NCBI GenBank assembly: GCA_938041655.1
Contig: CALISW010000180.1
Coordinates: 1 to 34,098 of the forward strand
Length of the DNA stretch: 34,098 nucleotides
Origin: an uncultured Thiotrichales bacterium
Lineage (GTDB): Bacteria; Pseudomonadota; Gammaproteobacteria; CAZUMV01
Direction of reading: 5' to 3'
The notes under the pieces are model-generated. The model was given only the letters and a program-made list of their open reading frames with translations, was not told where the DNA came from and made no database searches. Shown here one piece after another: positions 1 through 7,295 of this stretch. The translations under genes and the position numbers were made by a program. The stretch's first letter is position 1; every line of letters begins with the position of its first letter.

Positions 1-84
1 TTGTGAAATTTTATTATTCAAATTTTAATAAAATATTCACTAGAATGCCAATCTGTAATCAATAGCACAGAGATTTTTGCTCAA

Positions 85-2295
85 ATGTCTTTAAATAGCA
101 GCGTGAGTATTCCCTCAGAAATTTCAGGCGACCAGATTTCGAATTTGGTCGTGGATCCCATATTTTCTGACTTCATCAACAATGAAGTGTTGCCTTTAAC
201 GGGCGTTAACCCAGATAGTTTCTGGTCTAACTTCTCAACTTTAGTGCATGAATATTCAGGAAAAAATAAAGAACTTCTGGCTAAAAGAGAAGTCTTGCAA
301 AAGCAGGTTGATGAATGGCATCAGAATCACGAATACTCTGAGCAAACGCGTCATGAATATACTGAGTTTCTATCTGAGATTGGATATCTGGAGCCTGAAG
401 TCGATGATTTTGCGATTGAAACAGAAAATGTTGACGCAGAAATAGCCACTATTGCTGGTCCCCAGTTAGTTGTACCGCTTAAAAATGCACGTTTTACCCT
501 GAATGCTGCCAATGCTCGTTGGGGCAGCTTGTATGACGCGCTCTATGGCACAGACGTACTCCCACCTTTGGCAGATTTGCAGCCTGGCTATGATAAGCGT
601 CGAGGCGCGCAAGTCATTGCCTATGGTCGCGATTTTCTGGATGAAATATTCCCATTGGCCAAGGGGTCTCATCGAGATGTCACTTCTTACAGTATTTATT
701 ACGATCATCTGGTAGCAGGTTTACATGATGATGAGGTTACTGGTCTTAAGACTCAGGATCAGTTTGCTGCCTACGCCGGTGGCAAGGCAACACCAACTTC
801 AATCCTGCTGAAGAATAACGGTTTGCATGTGGAGATAGAAATTGATCCGCATTCTACCGTTGGGCGTGACGATCCGGCATCCGTCAGTGATATTTTAATT
901 GAATCTGCAGTCACCACTATTGTTGATTGCGAGGATTCTGTAGCGGCTGTTGATTGTGAAGACAAGCTGGAGGTTTATCGAAACTGGCTTGGTTTAATGA
1001 CGAGCGAATTGAGCGAGACCTTTAACAAAGCTGGAAAAGAAGTAACACGAAAGCTGAATCCTGATCGTGTTTACACCGCGCAGGGTTCTACCTCAAAAGA
1101 CGACTATGTGGTTCCCGGTAGAAGTTTGTTATTTATTCGTAATGTTGGTTTGTTGATGAGTTCTGACATTGTTCGACTGAAAAATGGCGACAACATACCT
1201 GAAGGCATACTCGACACAGTGGTGACTGTTCTGATTTCCCAGCTGGATTTACACAAATCATCTGGCTTAAGAAATAGTCGCACCGGCAGTATCTATATTG
1301 TAAAGCCGAAGATGCATGGTCCGGAAGAAGTCGCATTCTCATCAGAATTGTTTGCGGCGGTTGAAAAACTATTTGGGCTTGAACGAAACACCGTCAAGCT
1401 CGGTATCATGGATGAAGAGCGTCGCACTACAGTTAATTTGAAAAATTGTATTCATGCGGCGAAAGAGCGAGTGGTATTTATCAACACCGGTTTCCTCGAC
1501 CGCACTGGAGATGAAATACATACCAGTATGCAAGCGGGTGCTTTTTTGCCCAAGGGCGAGATCAAACAACAACCATGGATTGCTGCCTATGAGGACTGGA
1601 ATGTTGATATAGGTCTGGCCTGTGGTTTGCAGGGTAAGGCGCAAATTGGCAAAGGCATGTGGCCAATGCCGGATGAAATGGGTCAGATGATGGAACAGAA
1701 AGTTTCACATCCTTACGCTGGCGCCAATACGGCCTGGGTACCCTCACCAACTGCAGCAACCTTACACGCTTTGCATTATCACTACGTGGATGTATTTGAT
1801 GTGCAAAATCAGTTAAAGCGTCGTGAATGTGCATCACTACAAGATATTTTAACTATTCCATTAATGACAAAAGACCAGAAATTATCAGCGGACACTATCC
1901 AGCAAGAGCTCGATAACAATGCTCAGGGAATATTGGGTTACGTTGTGCGCTGGATTGAACAGGGCGTAGGTTGCTCAAAAGTTCCGGATATTCATGATGT
2001 CGGTTTAATGGAAGACCGGGCCACCTTAAGAATTTCAAGCCAGCACATTTGTAACTGGCTCTATCATGGTATTTGCACAAAAGAGCAGGTGATTGAAACC
2101 ATGCAGCGAATGGCTGTCATTGTGGATCAGCAGAATGCCTCGGATGCAGAGTACCAAAATATGGCGCCAGACTTTGACAACAGTATTGCTTACAAAGCAG
2201 CACTGGACCTTATTGTTAAGGGTGCAGAACAACCCAGTGGTTATACCGAGCCACTACTGCACGCCTATCGCGTGCGAGCTAAACAGCAGCATTAA
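85..2295 (+). CDS. glcB: Malate synthase G
   Basis: Condenses glyoxylate with acetyl-CoA to malate, the second step of the glyoxylate shunt, in the cytoplasm. The 736-residue length matches the large single-chain G isoform (about 720 residues), not the shorter A isoform. Recognisable segments are the [20 protein letters not shown] region, the [15 protein letters not shown] segment near residue 285, and the C-terminal [16 protein letters not shown] block typical of the family. The ATG at 85 is preceded only by a weak purine stretch, so the start is likely but not certain. Isocitrate lyase follows 42 bases downstream in the same direction, so the two shunt enzymes probably form one operon. Only 84 bases of upstream sequence are visible and they hold no copy of the island operator described below. 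Confidence 0.96.
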   Translation: MSLNSSVSIPSEISGDQISNLVVDPIFSDFINNEVLPLTGVNPDSFWSNFSTLVHEYSGKNKELLAKREVLQKQVDEWHQNHEYSEQTRHEYTEFLSEIGYLEPEVDDFAIETENVDAEIATIAGPQLVVPLKNARFTLNAANARWGSLYDALYGTDVLPPLADLQPGYDKRRGAQVIAYGRDFLDEIFPLAKGSHRDVTSYSIYYDHLVAGLHDDEVTGLKTQDQFAAYAGGKATPTSILLKNNGLHVEIEIDPHSTVGRDDPASVSDILIESAVTTIVDCEDSVAAVDCEDKLEVYRNWLGLMTSELSETFNKAGKEVTRKLNPDRVYTAQGSTSKDDYVVPGRSLLFIRNVGLLMSSDIVRLKNGDNIPEGILDTVVTVLISQLDLHKSSGLRNSRTGSIYIVKPKMHGPEEVAFSSELFAAVEKLFGLERNTVKLGIMDEERRTTVNLKNCIHAAKERVVFINTGFLDRTGDEIHTSMQAGAFLPKGEIKQQPWIAAYEDWNVDIGLACGLQGKAQIGKGMWPMPDEMGQMMEQKVSHPYAGANTAWVPSPTAATLHALHYHYVDVFDVQNQLKRRECASLQDILTIPLMTKDQKLSADTIQQELDNNAQGILGYVVRWIEQGVGCSKVPDIHDVGLMEDRATLRISSQHICNWLYHGICTKEQVIETMQRMAVIVDQQNASDAEYQNMAPDFDNSIAYKAALDLIVKGAEQPSGYTEPLLHAYRVRAKQQH

Positions 2296-2337
2296 TTATT
2301 TTTACTTTTTATTTTATATAGTACACGGAGAAATACG

Positions 2338-3936
2338 ATGGCCAACTACCACCAGGAAATAAGCAACGCGGCTGATGTTATAGCCAGTAACGGTTCAACA
2401 TGGGAAGCAATTTCACCCGAGAATGTGGCGCGTATGCGTTTACAAAACCGTTTTAAAACAGGATTGGATATTGCGCGTTATACCGCCGGTATCATGCGCG
2501 CCGATATGGCGGAATATGATAAAGATCCTTCAGCTTATACTCAGTCACTGGGTTGTTGGCATGGTTTTATCGGTCAGCAGAAAATGATCTCGGTTAAAAA
2601 GCACTTTGGTACCACCAAAGGGCGCTACCTGTATCTTTCTGGTTGGATGGTTGCAGCACTACGTTCAGAGTTTGGTCCATTGCCTGATCAGTCAATGCAT
2701 GAAAAGACTTCGGTGACAGACTTGATTGCGGAGCTGTATACCTTTCTAAAGCAGGCTGATGCACGCGAGTTGCGTCACTTGTTTGCGGATCTTGATGCAG
2801 CCAGAGAAGGTGGTGATGAAGTCGCGATCAAGGCGGCAGAAAAAAGTATTGATGGTTTTGAAACCCATGTGGTACCTATCGTTGCTGATATCGATGCCGG
2901 TTTTGGTAATGAAGAAGCTACTTACTTACTGGCCAAACAATTTATTGAGGCGGGTGCTTGCTGCATACAAATCGAAAACCAGGTATCTGATGCGAAACAG
3001 TGTGGCCATCAGGATGGTAAGGTGACAGTGCCTCATGAGGATTTCCTGAGCAAAATCAATGCAGTTCGTTATGCCTTTATGGAGCTGGGTGTTGATGACG
3101 GTTTAATCGTCGCCCGTACTGACTCCCTCGGTGCCGGCCTGACCCAGAAGATTCCAATTTCAACTGAGCCTGGTGACCTGGCTGACCAGTACCGCAACTT
3201 CATTGATGGTGATGAGCTGTCTGCTGAAGAAGCTGCCAACGCTGGTGATATTTTAATGTCGCAGAATGGCAAGTTGATCAAGCCGCATCGTTTACCGAAT
3301 GGTCTGATTCGTTTTAAGCCGGATACCGGTGTTGACCGTGTGGTACTTGATTGTATTACCTCACTGCAGAACGGTGCTGATCTGTTATGGATCGAAACCG
3401 AGAAGCCGCATATTGGTCAGATTGCAGAAATGGTGAATCGTGTGCGCGAAGTCATGCCTTCAGCCAAGCTGGTGTATAACAACAGCCCTTCATTTAACTG
3501 GACCCTGAACTTCAGGCAGCAAGTTTTTGACGCTTGGACTGAAGAGGGTAAAGACGTGAGTGGCTATGTTCGTGATCAGCTGATGAGTGTTGAATATGAT
3601 GATACTGAATTGTCAGTTGAAGCCGATGAGCGTATCAAGAGCTTCCAGGCAGATGCAGCGCGTGAGGCTGGAATTTTCCACCACTTGATTACTTTGCCTA
3701 CTTATCATACCGCCGCATTATCAACAGACAACCTGGCTAAAGGTTACTTTGGTGATGAAGGAATGCTAGCGTACGTGCAAGGTGTGCAGCGTAAGGAGAT
3801 TCGACAGTCACTTGATTGTGTCAAGCACCAGGATATGTCTGGCTCGAATATTGGAGATGATCACAAAGAATACTTCTCTGGTTCTCAGGCACTCAAAGCC
3901 GGTGGTGCTAAAAACACTATGAATCAATTTTCGTAA
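2338..3936 (+). CDS. aceA: Isocitrate lyase
   Basis: Cleaves isocitrate to glyoxylate and succinate, the first glyoxylate shunt step. The product is 532 residues, the longer form known from Pseudomonas, not the roughly 435-residue E. coli form. The catalytic signature appears as KQCGHQDGK, with Cys-Gly-His in the usual place, and the preceding VADIDAGFGNEEATY stretch supplies metal-binding acidic residues. The start ATG has a clear ribosome binding site (CACGGAGA). It follows glcB closely and ends before a strong hairpin terminator, so glcB-aceA looks like a self-contained two-gene unit. Acetyl-CoA released by the neighbouring catabolic island would be assimilated through it; that link is inference from proximity. 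Confidence 0.97.
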   Translation: MANYHQEISNAADVIASNGSTWEAISPENVARMRLQNRFKTGLDIARYTAGIMRADMAEYDKDPSAYTQSLGCWHGFIGQQKMISVKKHFGTTKGRYLYLSGWMVAALRSEFGPLPDQSMHEKTSVTDLIAELYTFLKQADARELRHLFADLDAAREGGDEVAIKAAEKSIDGFETHVVPIVADIDAGFGNEEATYLLAKQFIEAGACCIQIENQVSDAKQCGHQDGKVTVPHEDFLSKINAVRYAFMELGVDDGLIVARTDSLGAGLTQKIPISTEPGDLADQYRNFIDGDELSAEEAANAGDILMSQNGKLIKPHRLPNGLIRFKPDTGVDRVVLDCITSLQNGADLLWIETEKPHIGQIAEMVNRVREVMPSAKLVYNNSPSFNWTLNFRQQVFDAWTEEGKDVSGYVRDQLMSVEYDDTELSVEADERIKSFQADAAREAGIFHHLITLPTYHTAALSTDNLAKGYFGDEGMLAYVQGVQRKEIRQSLDCVKHQDMSGSNIGDDHKEYFSGSQALKAGGAKNTMNQFS

Positions 3937-3957
3937 TTCTTGAATAGCATGTATCTT

Positions 3958-3980
3958 ACGGGCCTTCGGGCCCGTTTTTT
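3958..3980 (+). terminator. Rho-independent terminator after aceA
   Basis: A perfect 7-base GC-rich stem, ACGGGCC paired with GGCCCGT, closes a TTCG tetraloop and runs into six T. It lies 21 bases after the aceA stop and 15 bases before the rraA start, so it ends the glyoxylate shunt transcript. Confidence 0.92.
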
Positions 3981-3994
3981 ATTGGAGAGAGAAA

Positions 3995-4492
3995 GTGAAC
4001 ATAAGTACACCAGATATTTGTGACGAGTTTGAAAAGGAATTGGATAGTGGTGAGCTACGCGTGCTTGAGTCTCTGTTTGTCTCCTATGGCAAGAACCAGC
4101 AGTTCTCAGGCCAAATAGTCACGGTAAGCTGTTTTGAAGATAACTCTAAAGTAAAACAATTGGCTGGCGAGAAAGGTGAGCAGCGGGTGATGGTCGTTGA
4201 CGGAGGTGGTTCTCGTCAAAAAGCATTGCTGGGCGACATGATTGCCGCGAATGCAGTTAATAACGGCTGGGCTGGATTTGTATTTAATGGGGCGGTTCGT
4301 GATGTTGATGCGCTCAACGATCTTCCACTCGGTGTTCGTGCTCTGGGCAGTGTGCCGGTTAAAACAGAAAAGCTAGATAGGGGAGAGATTGGTGTACCGG
4401 TATCCTTTGCTGGTCATACCATCAAGCCGGGTGAGTGGTTGTATGCGGACAACAATGGAATCTTAATCTCATCCAGACAGCTCTTAACATAG
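3995..4492 (+). CDS. rraA: RraA-family protein (ribonuclease E activity regulator)
   Basis: The 165-residue protein has the RraA length and fold signature. It starts near STPDICDEFEKELDSGELRVLESLFVSYG, has the VDGGGSRQKALLGDMIA loop in the middle, then FNGAVRDVDAL, and ends near GEWLYADNNGILIS. RraA binds RNase E and inhibits it; related proteins are 4-hydroxy-4-methyl-2-oxoglutarate aldolases with the same fold. The N-terminal sequence and length favour RraA proper. The start is GTG at 3995 with a GGAGAGA ribosome binding site. It sits just downstream of the aceA terminator and is convergent with the CMD-fold gene, so it probably has its own promoter or relies on read-through. It is likely a housekeeping gene at the edge of the catabolic island. 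Confidence 0.88.
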   Translation: MNISTPDICDEFEKELDSGELRVLESLFVSYGKNQQFSGQIVTVSCFEDNSKVKQLAGEKGEQRVMVVDGGGSRQKALLGDMIAANAVNNGWAGFVFNGAVRDVDALNDLPLGVRALGSVPVKTEKLDRGEIGVPVSFAGHTIKPGEWLYADNNGILISSRQLLT

Positions 4493-4510
4493 AGCATAGC
4501 TGCCCGAGCT

Positions 4511-5065
4511 TTAACCAAACGGGCAATATTCCTCACGTTCAACCAGGTCCATTACAAACGAAAGTTTTGCCATACCGCCAATAACGCCCATCACTACACC
4601 TAACTCACAGATTTGTGCATTATCAAAATGTTTACTGAGTCGATCATAGAGTTCCTGGTCGAGTCGTCCATCGTGATTGGTTAGCACCATCTGGTCAGCA
4701 AACTGTAATACAGCTAATTCGTCTGCATCAAATACACTGTAGTCATTGTTCTGCAATGCCGTAATTTTTTCATCAGGGATGCCGGCTTGTTTGCTACCGG
4801 GAATATTCTGCAGGTTGCAAGTACGGCAACCATGCGTCAGTGACAAGCGCAGGCGCACCAGCTGTTTGTATTTTTCATCGACACGGCCAGCAAAGAATAT
4901 TTCGCCGTAGAATTTCTGCATCACAAATTCGAGTAGTTCGGGAGCTTGAGCAAACACTTCAACAAAACTTGCGTCGCCAGTTAATTGATTCAGTGTGTTT
5001 CTTATTTCACTGATTTCGGGTGACATCTCATCGGGTGATATTTTGTTCATGGGGCTTGCTGGCAT
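4511..5065 (-). CDS. Carboxymuconolactone decarboxylase-fold (AhpD-like) protein
   Basis: This is a CMD/AhpD-fold protein. The core around RLRLSLTHGCRTCNLQN carries a CxxC pair followed by a helical C-terminal half. The ORF track extends to 5170, but the extra N-terminus reads through the palindromic operator and promoter. The ATG at 5065 has an AAAGGA ribosome binding site nine bases upstream, giving a 184-residue protein beginning MPASPMNK, which I prefer. Members act as peroxide or thiol-disulphide reductases, or as decarboxylases and lyases on lactones. The CxxCxxxH peroxidase signature ends in Asn here (CRTCNLQN), so a classic AhpD peroxidase mechanism is doubtful. It is divergent from the GST-fold gene across a shared operator (5118-5143), with a candidate -10 (TATGCT) at 5099-5104. 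Confidence 0.8.
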   Translation of the reverse strand: MPASPMNKISPDEMSPEISEIRNTLNQLTGDASFVEVFAQAPELLEFVMQKFYGEIFFAGRVDEKYKQLVRLRLSLTHGCRTCNLQNIPGSKQAGIPDEKITALQNNDYSVFDADELAVLQFADQMVLTNHDGRLDQELYDRLSKHFDNAQICELGVVMGVIGGMAKLSFVMDLVEREEYCPFG

Positions 5066-5117
5066 AGCGCTAAATCCTTTGCTGTTGACTCTGTAATTAG
5101 CATAGACCAAAGCCGAT

Positions 5118-5143
5118 AAAAAAACAGCCATGGCTTTCTTTTT
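5118..5143. promoter_or_regulatory. Palindromic operator 1 (CMD / GST divergent promoters)
   Basis: An A-tract, then ACAGCCATGGCTTT, then a T-tract, symmetric around CCATGG at 5130/5131 with two mismatched base pairs over 26 bases. It shares its 14-base core with five other sites in the window. On the minus strand CTGTTT (5122-5127) lies 17 bases from TATGCT (5099-5104). On the plus strand TATACT (5158-5163) lies at the matching distance for the GST gene. The site therefore covers both -35 regions, as expected for a repressor. The TetR protein encoded at 15736-16371 is the obvious candidate ligand (inference). Confidence 0.72.
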
Positions 5144-5189
5144 TATTGGTCGCTCTCTATACTGAATCAATCACTCGCGAGGTTTCTCA

Positions 5190-6101
5190 ATGTCTGATCT
5201 GATACTGCATCACTTTGATGCATCACCGTTTGCTGAAAAAATACGACTCGTCTTTGGCTTGAAAAATCTGGCCTGGAGTTCCGTTGATTTGCCGATGATT
5301 ATGCCCAAGCCTGATCTGACGGCTTTGACGGGAGGTTATCGCAAAACTCCTGTGCTGCAAATCGGTGCTGAGATCTATGTTGATACCGCGCTAATAGCAG
5401 ATGAACTGGAGCGACGTTACCCTGAGCCAACCCTGTATCCTGATGGCAATAAGGGTATGTATAAAGCTCTCGCGTTTTGGAGTAATAATAGTTTTTTCCA
5501 GCCTGGTGCTGGCCTGTCTATGGGGGTCAATGACCAAGTGCCCGATGAGGTGCTTGATGACCGATTTTCATTTTTTAATTTCATGGACTTCGATGTTCTT
5601 GAGGATGAAATACCTTATTTGTACGAGCAGTTTTTGACGCATGCCAGTTTTGTCGAGACACAGTTGAGCGACGGCAGACAGTATTTATTTGGTGATCAGG
5701 TTTCCTGGGCTGATGTAAATGCCTGGTTTGTGTTCTGGATGGCACATGGAAACATTCCACCGATAGAGAAGTATTTTTCAAAATTAACAAACGCAGTCGC
5801 ATGGGAAAAACGCATAGCGAGTGCTGGTTATGGTCAGCGCAGCGAGATGTCAGCCAGTGAGGCGCATGCTATTGCCAACAATACAGCCGCTGAGTCAGGC
5901 ACGGGTGTAGAGTCGTTGTACCAGCCTTTTACAGAAGGGCAGATAGTAAGCGTCGCTGCTGAAGATTATGGTAAAGACGCCGTGACTGGGAAATTGATCA
6001 CTCTGACACAAGAGCAAATAAGCATTAACCGCGATGATCCTGTGGCGGGTAATGTGAATATCCATTTCCCCCGTGCCGGCTTTCGTGTGATTGCGAAATA
6101 A
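5190..6101 (+). CDS. Glutathione S-transferase-fold protein with extended C-terminus
   Basis: The N-terminal 80 residues form a thioredoxin-like GST domain: LILHHFDASPFAEKIRLVF has the Ser-Pro-Phe active-site region, then RKTPVLQIGAEIYVDT with the cis-Pro and glutathione-contacting segment. A helical GST C-domain follows. At 303 residues it is about 80 longer than a typical GST, and the tail from about residue 235 (GQIVSVAAEDYGKDAVTG onward) looks like a small separate beta-rich domain. GST homologues in catabolic clusters perform dehalogenation, ether cleavage, isomerisation or epoxide opening with glutathione; which one cannot be told here. The ATG has a GAGG ribosome binding site. An ABM-like gene follows 28 bases later, and operator 1 lies 47 bases upstream. 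Confidence 0.82.
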   Translation: MSDLILHHFDASPFAEKIRLVFGLKNLAWSSVDLPMIMPKPDLTALTGGYRKTPVLQIGAEIYVDTALIADELERRYPEPTLYPDGNKGMYKALAFWSNNSFFQPGAGLSMGVNDQVPDEVLDDRFSFFNFMDFDVLEDEIPYLYEQFLTHASFVETQLSDGRQYLFGDQVSWADVNAWFVFWMAHGNIPPIEKYFSKLTNAVAWEKRIASAGYGQRSEMSASEAHAIANNTAAESGTGVESLYQPFTEGQIVSVAAEDYGKDAVTGKLITLTQEQISINRDDPVAGNVNIHFPRAGFRVIAK

Positions 6102-6129
6102 ATTCGATTAGTAAAGAGGAGAAGTAGTT

Positions 6130-6414
6130 ATGATGTCTTTTATATCCCGTATGACCATCAAACCGGAAATGGAGGAGCAGTTCATTGCTTGTTGCAAGAA
6201 GTTGGAAGAGCATGTACATGCTAATGAGCCTGATACATTGATTTATCAGTTTTATCGTTTGCGTGAGCCCAATCAGTTTGCCGTAGTTGAATCTTTCACC
6301 ACAGAAGAGGCAGAAGAAGCGCATCAAAATACTGATTATTTTAAAGCGGTAGTGCCTGATCTGGTCGAGTGTCTGGACGGTGAGTATGTCAGAGAATATC
6401 TCGACGATTTATAA
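6130..6414 (+). CDS. Antibiotic biosynthesis monooxygenase (ABM)-like small protein 1
   Basis: A 94-residue ferredoxin-like (dimeric alpha/beta barrel) protein. Landmarks are the first strand FISRMTIKPEMEEQF, the HANEPDTLIYQFYR segment and EEAHQNTDYFKAVVPDL. These match the ABM/YgiN family, whose members are cofactor-free quinol monooxygenases or ligand-binding scavengers. It has a paralogue in this window at 13510-13800 with the same EPxTLxY and EAHQ features. Two ATG codons, at 6130 and 6133, are both usable behind an AGAGGAG ribosome binding site. It is the second gene of the GST operon and converges on SDR1. Confidence 0.8.
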   Translation: MMSFISRMTIKPEMEEQFIACCKKLEEHVHANEPDTLIYQFYRLREPNQFAVVESFTTEEAEEAHQNTDYFKAVVPDLVECLDGEYVREYLDDL

Positions 6415-6423
6415 CTAGTAGGT

Positions 6424-6451
6424 ACCCGCATACCTGTACAGGTATGCGGGT
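6424..6451. terminator. Perfect 28-base palindrome between convergent genes
   Basis: ACCCGCATACCTGT is followed immediately by its exact reverse complement. It lies 9 bases after the ABM-like stop and 7 bases before the SDR1 stop, so a bidirectional transcription stop is the simplest reading. The U-tract is weak on both sides (TTGATGTTTT on the plus strand), which leaves some room for another role. Confidence 0.6.
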
Positions 6452-6458
6452 TGATGTT

Positions 6459-7211
6459 TTAAAAGTTAATCATTGCTCCGCCGTCTACATTCAAGCCCAG
6501 TCCGCTAATAAATTGAGCCGCATCGGCTGCCAGGAATAGAGCGCAGTAAGCAACTTCTTCTGGATCACCCAGTCTTCCTATAGGTGCTTTGTTTTCCCAG
6601 TAAGCCTTGAACTCGGGATCATCCATGAATGGCTCTGAGAGCGCGGTAATGATCGACCCGGGTTGTAAATAATTGACTGTGATCTGATGTTTGCCTAGGT
6701 CGACTGCCATACCCTTGGTAAGACCCGCAACCGCATGTTTGGACATGCCGTAGATTGAAAGCATCGGCCCGCCCATGTCTGACATGATTGAACCGAGATT
6801 AATAATTCTGCCACGCTCCTGTTTTTTAAGGTGGGGGAGTGCCGCTTGTGAGATGCGGAATATTGAATTCACATTGACCTGAAAGATAGTCATCATTTGA
6901 TCATCAGTAAGATCTTCAAACTCACCACCGATAGCTATACCGGCATTGTTGACGAGAATGTGCAGCCTGCCGAACTTTTCTATGCAGCCGGCAACAATTT
7001 GTGCTGGTGCATCAGCATCGGTGATGTCTTTTTCCAGGCAGCCAATGTTTTCACCAACATCAAATTGGCTGGTTAAATTCTGGTTTGGTAAATCCACCAA
7101 AAATACTTTGGCTCCATGTTCCAGATAAGTGTTGGCAATTGCACGTCCTATGCCGCTAGCGGCACCGGTAATGATCGCGACTTTATTTTCGAGTGAGAGG
7201 GTAGCGCTCAT
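6459..7211 (-). CDS. Short-chain dehydrogenase/reductase 1
   Basis: Classical 250-residue SDR, an NAD(P)-dependent oxidoreductase. It has the cofactor motif TGAASGIG near residue 15, a conserved NNAG at about residue 88, and the catalytic Ser in NLGSIMSD with Tyr and Lys in YGMSK. The acidic residue after the second strand (FLVDLPN) favours NAD over NADP. The C-terminus ends GLNVDGGAMINF, as is common in the family. Substrate is not determinable, though oxidation of a ring or side-chain alcohol fits the context. It lies downstream of the TonB receptor gene in the same direction, but a terminator-like hairpin sits between them and no island operator precedes it, so its expression may depend on read-through. 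Confidence 0.9.
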   Translation of the reverse strand: MSATLSLENKVAIITGAASGIGRAIANTYLEHGAKVFLVDLPNQNLTSQFDVGENIGCLEKDITDADAPAQIVAGCIEKFGRLHILVNNAGIAIGGEFEDLTDDQMMTIFQVNVNSIFRISQAALPHLKKQERGRIINLGSIMSDMGGPMLSIYGMSKHAVAGLTKGMAVDLGKHQITVNYLQPGSIITALSEPFMDDPEFKAYWENKAPIGRLGDPEEVAYCALFLAADAAQFISGLGLNVDGGAMINF

Positions 7212-7242
7212 AATATCTTTCCTGATTCGATAAATTTTTGAT

Positions 7243-7273
7243 AAAAAAAGACCGGCATCAAGCCGGTCTTTTT
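7243..7273. terminator. Rho-independent terminator after TonB receptor gene
   Basis: The stem GACCGGC/GCCGGTC with a five-base loop is flanked by seven A on the left and five T on the right, so it can act in both directions. It lies 22 bases after the receptor stop on the minus strand and just in front of SDR1. Confidence 0.88.
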
Positions 7274-7295
7274 GTTTGCTTTACTGCGATACAAA

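Noticed and set aside
4501-4525. TGCCCG...CGGGCA inverted repeat at the rraA/CMD junction as a terminator
   Set aside because: The stem is short, overlaps the CMD stop codon and has no T-tract, so I did not call it.
5066-5170. N-terminal extension of the CMD-fold ORF in the track
   Set aside because: It translates the operator palindrome and promoter; the internal ATG at 5065 has a good ribosome binding site.
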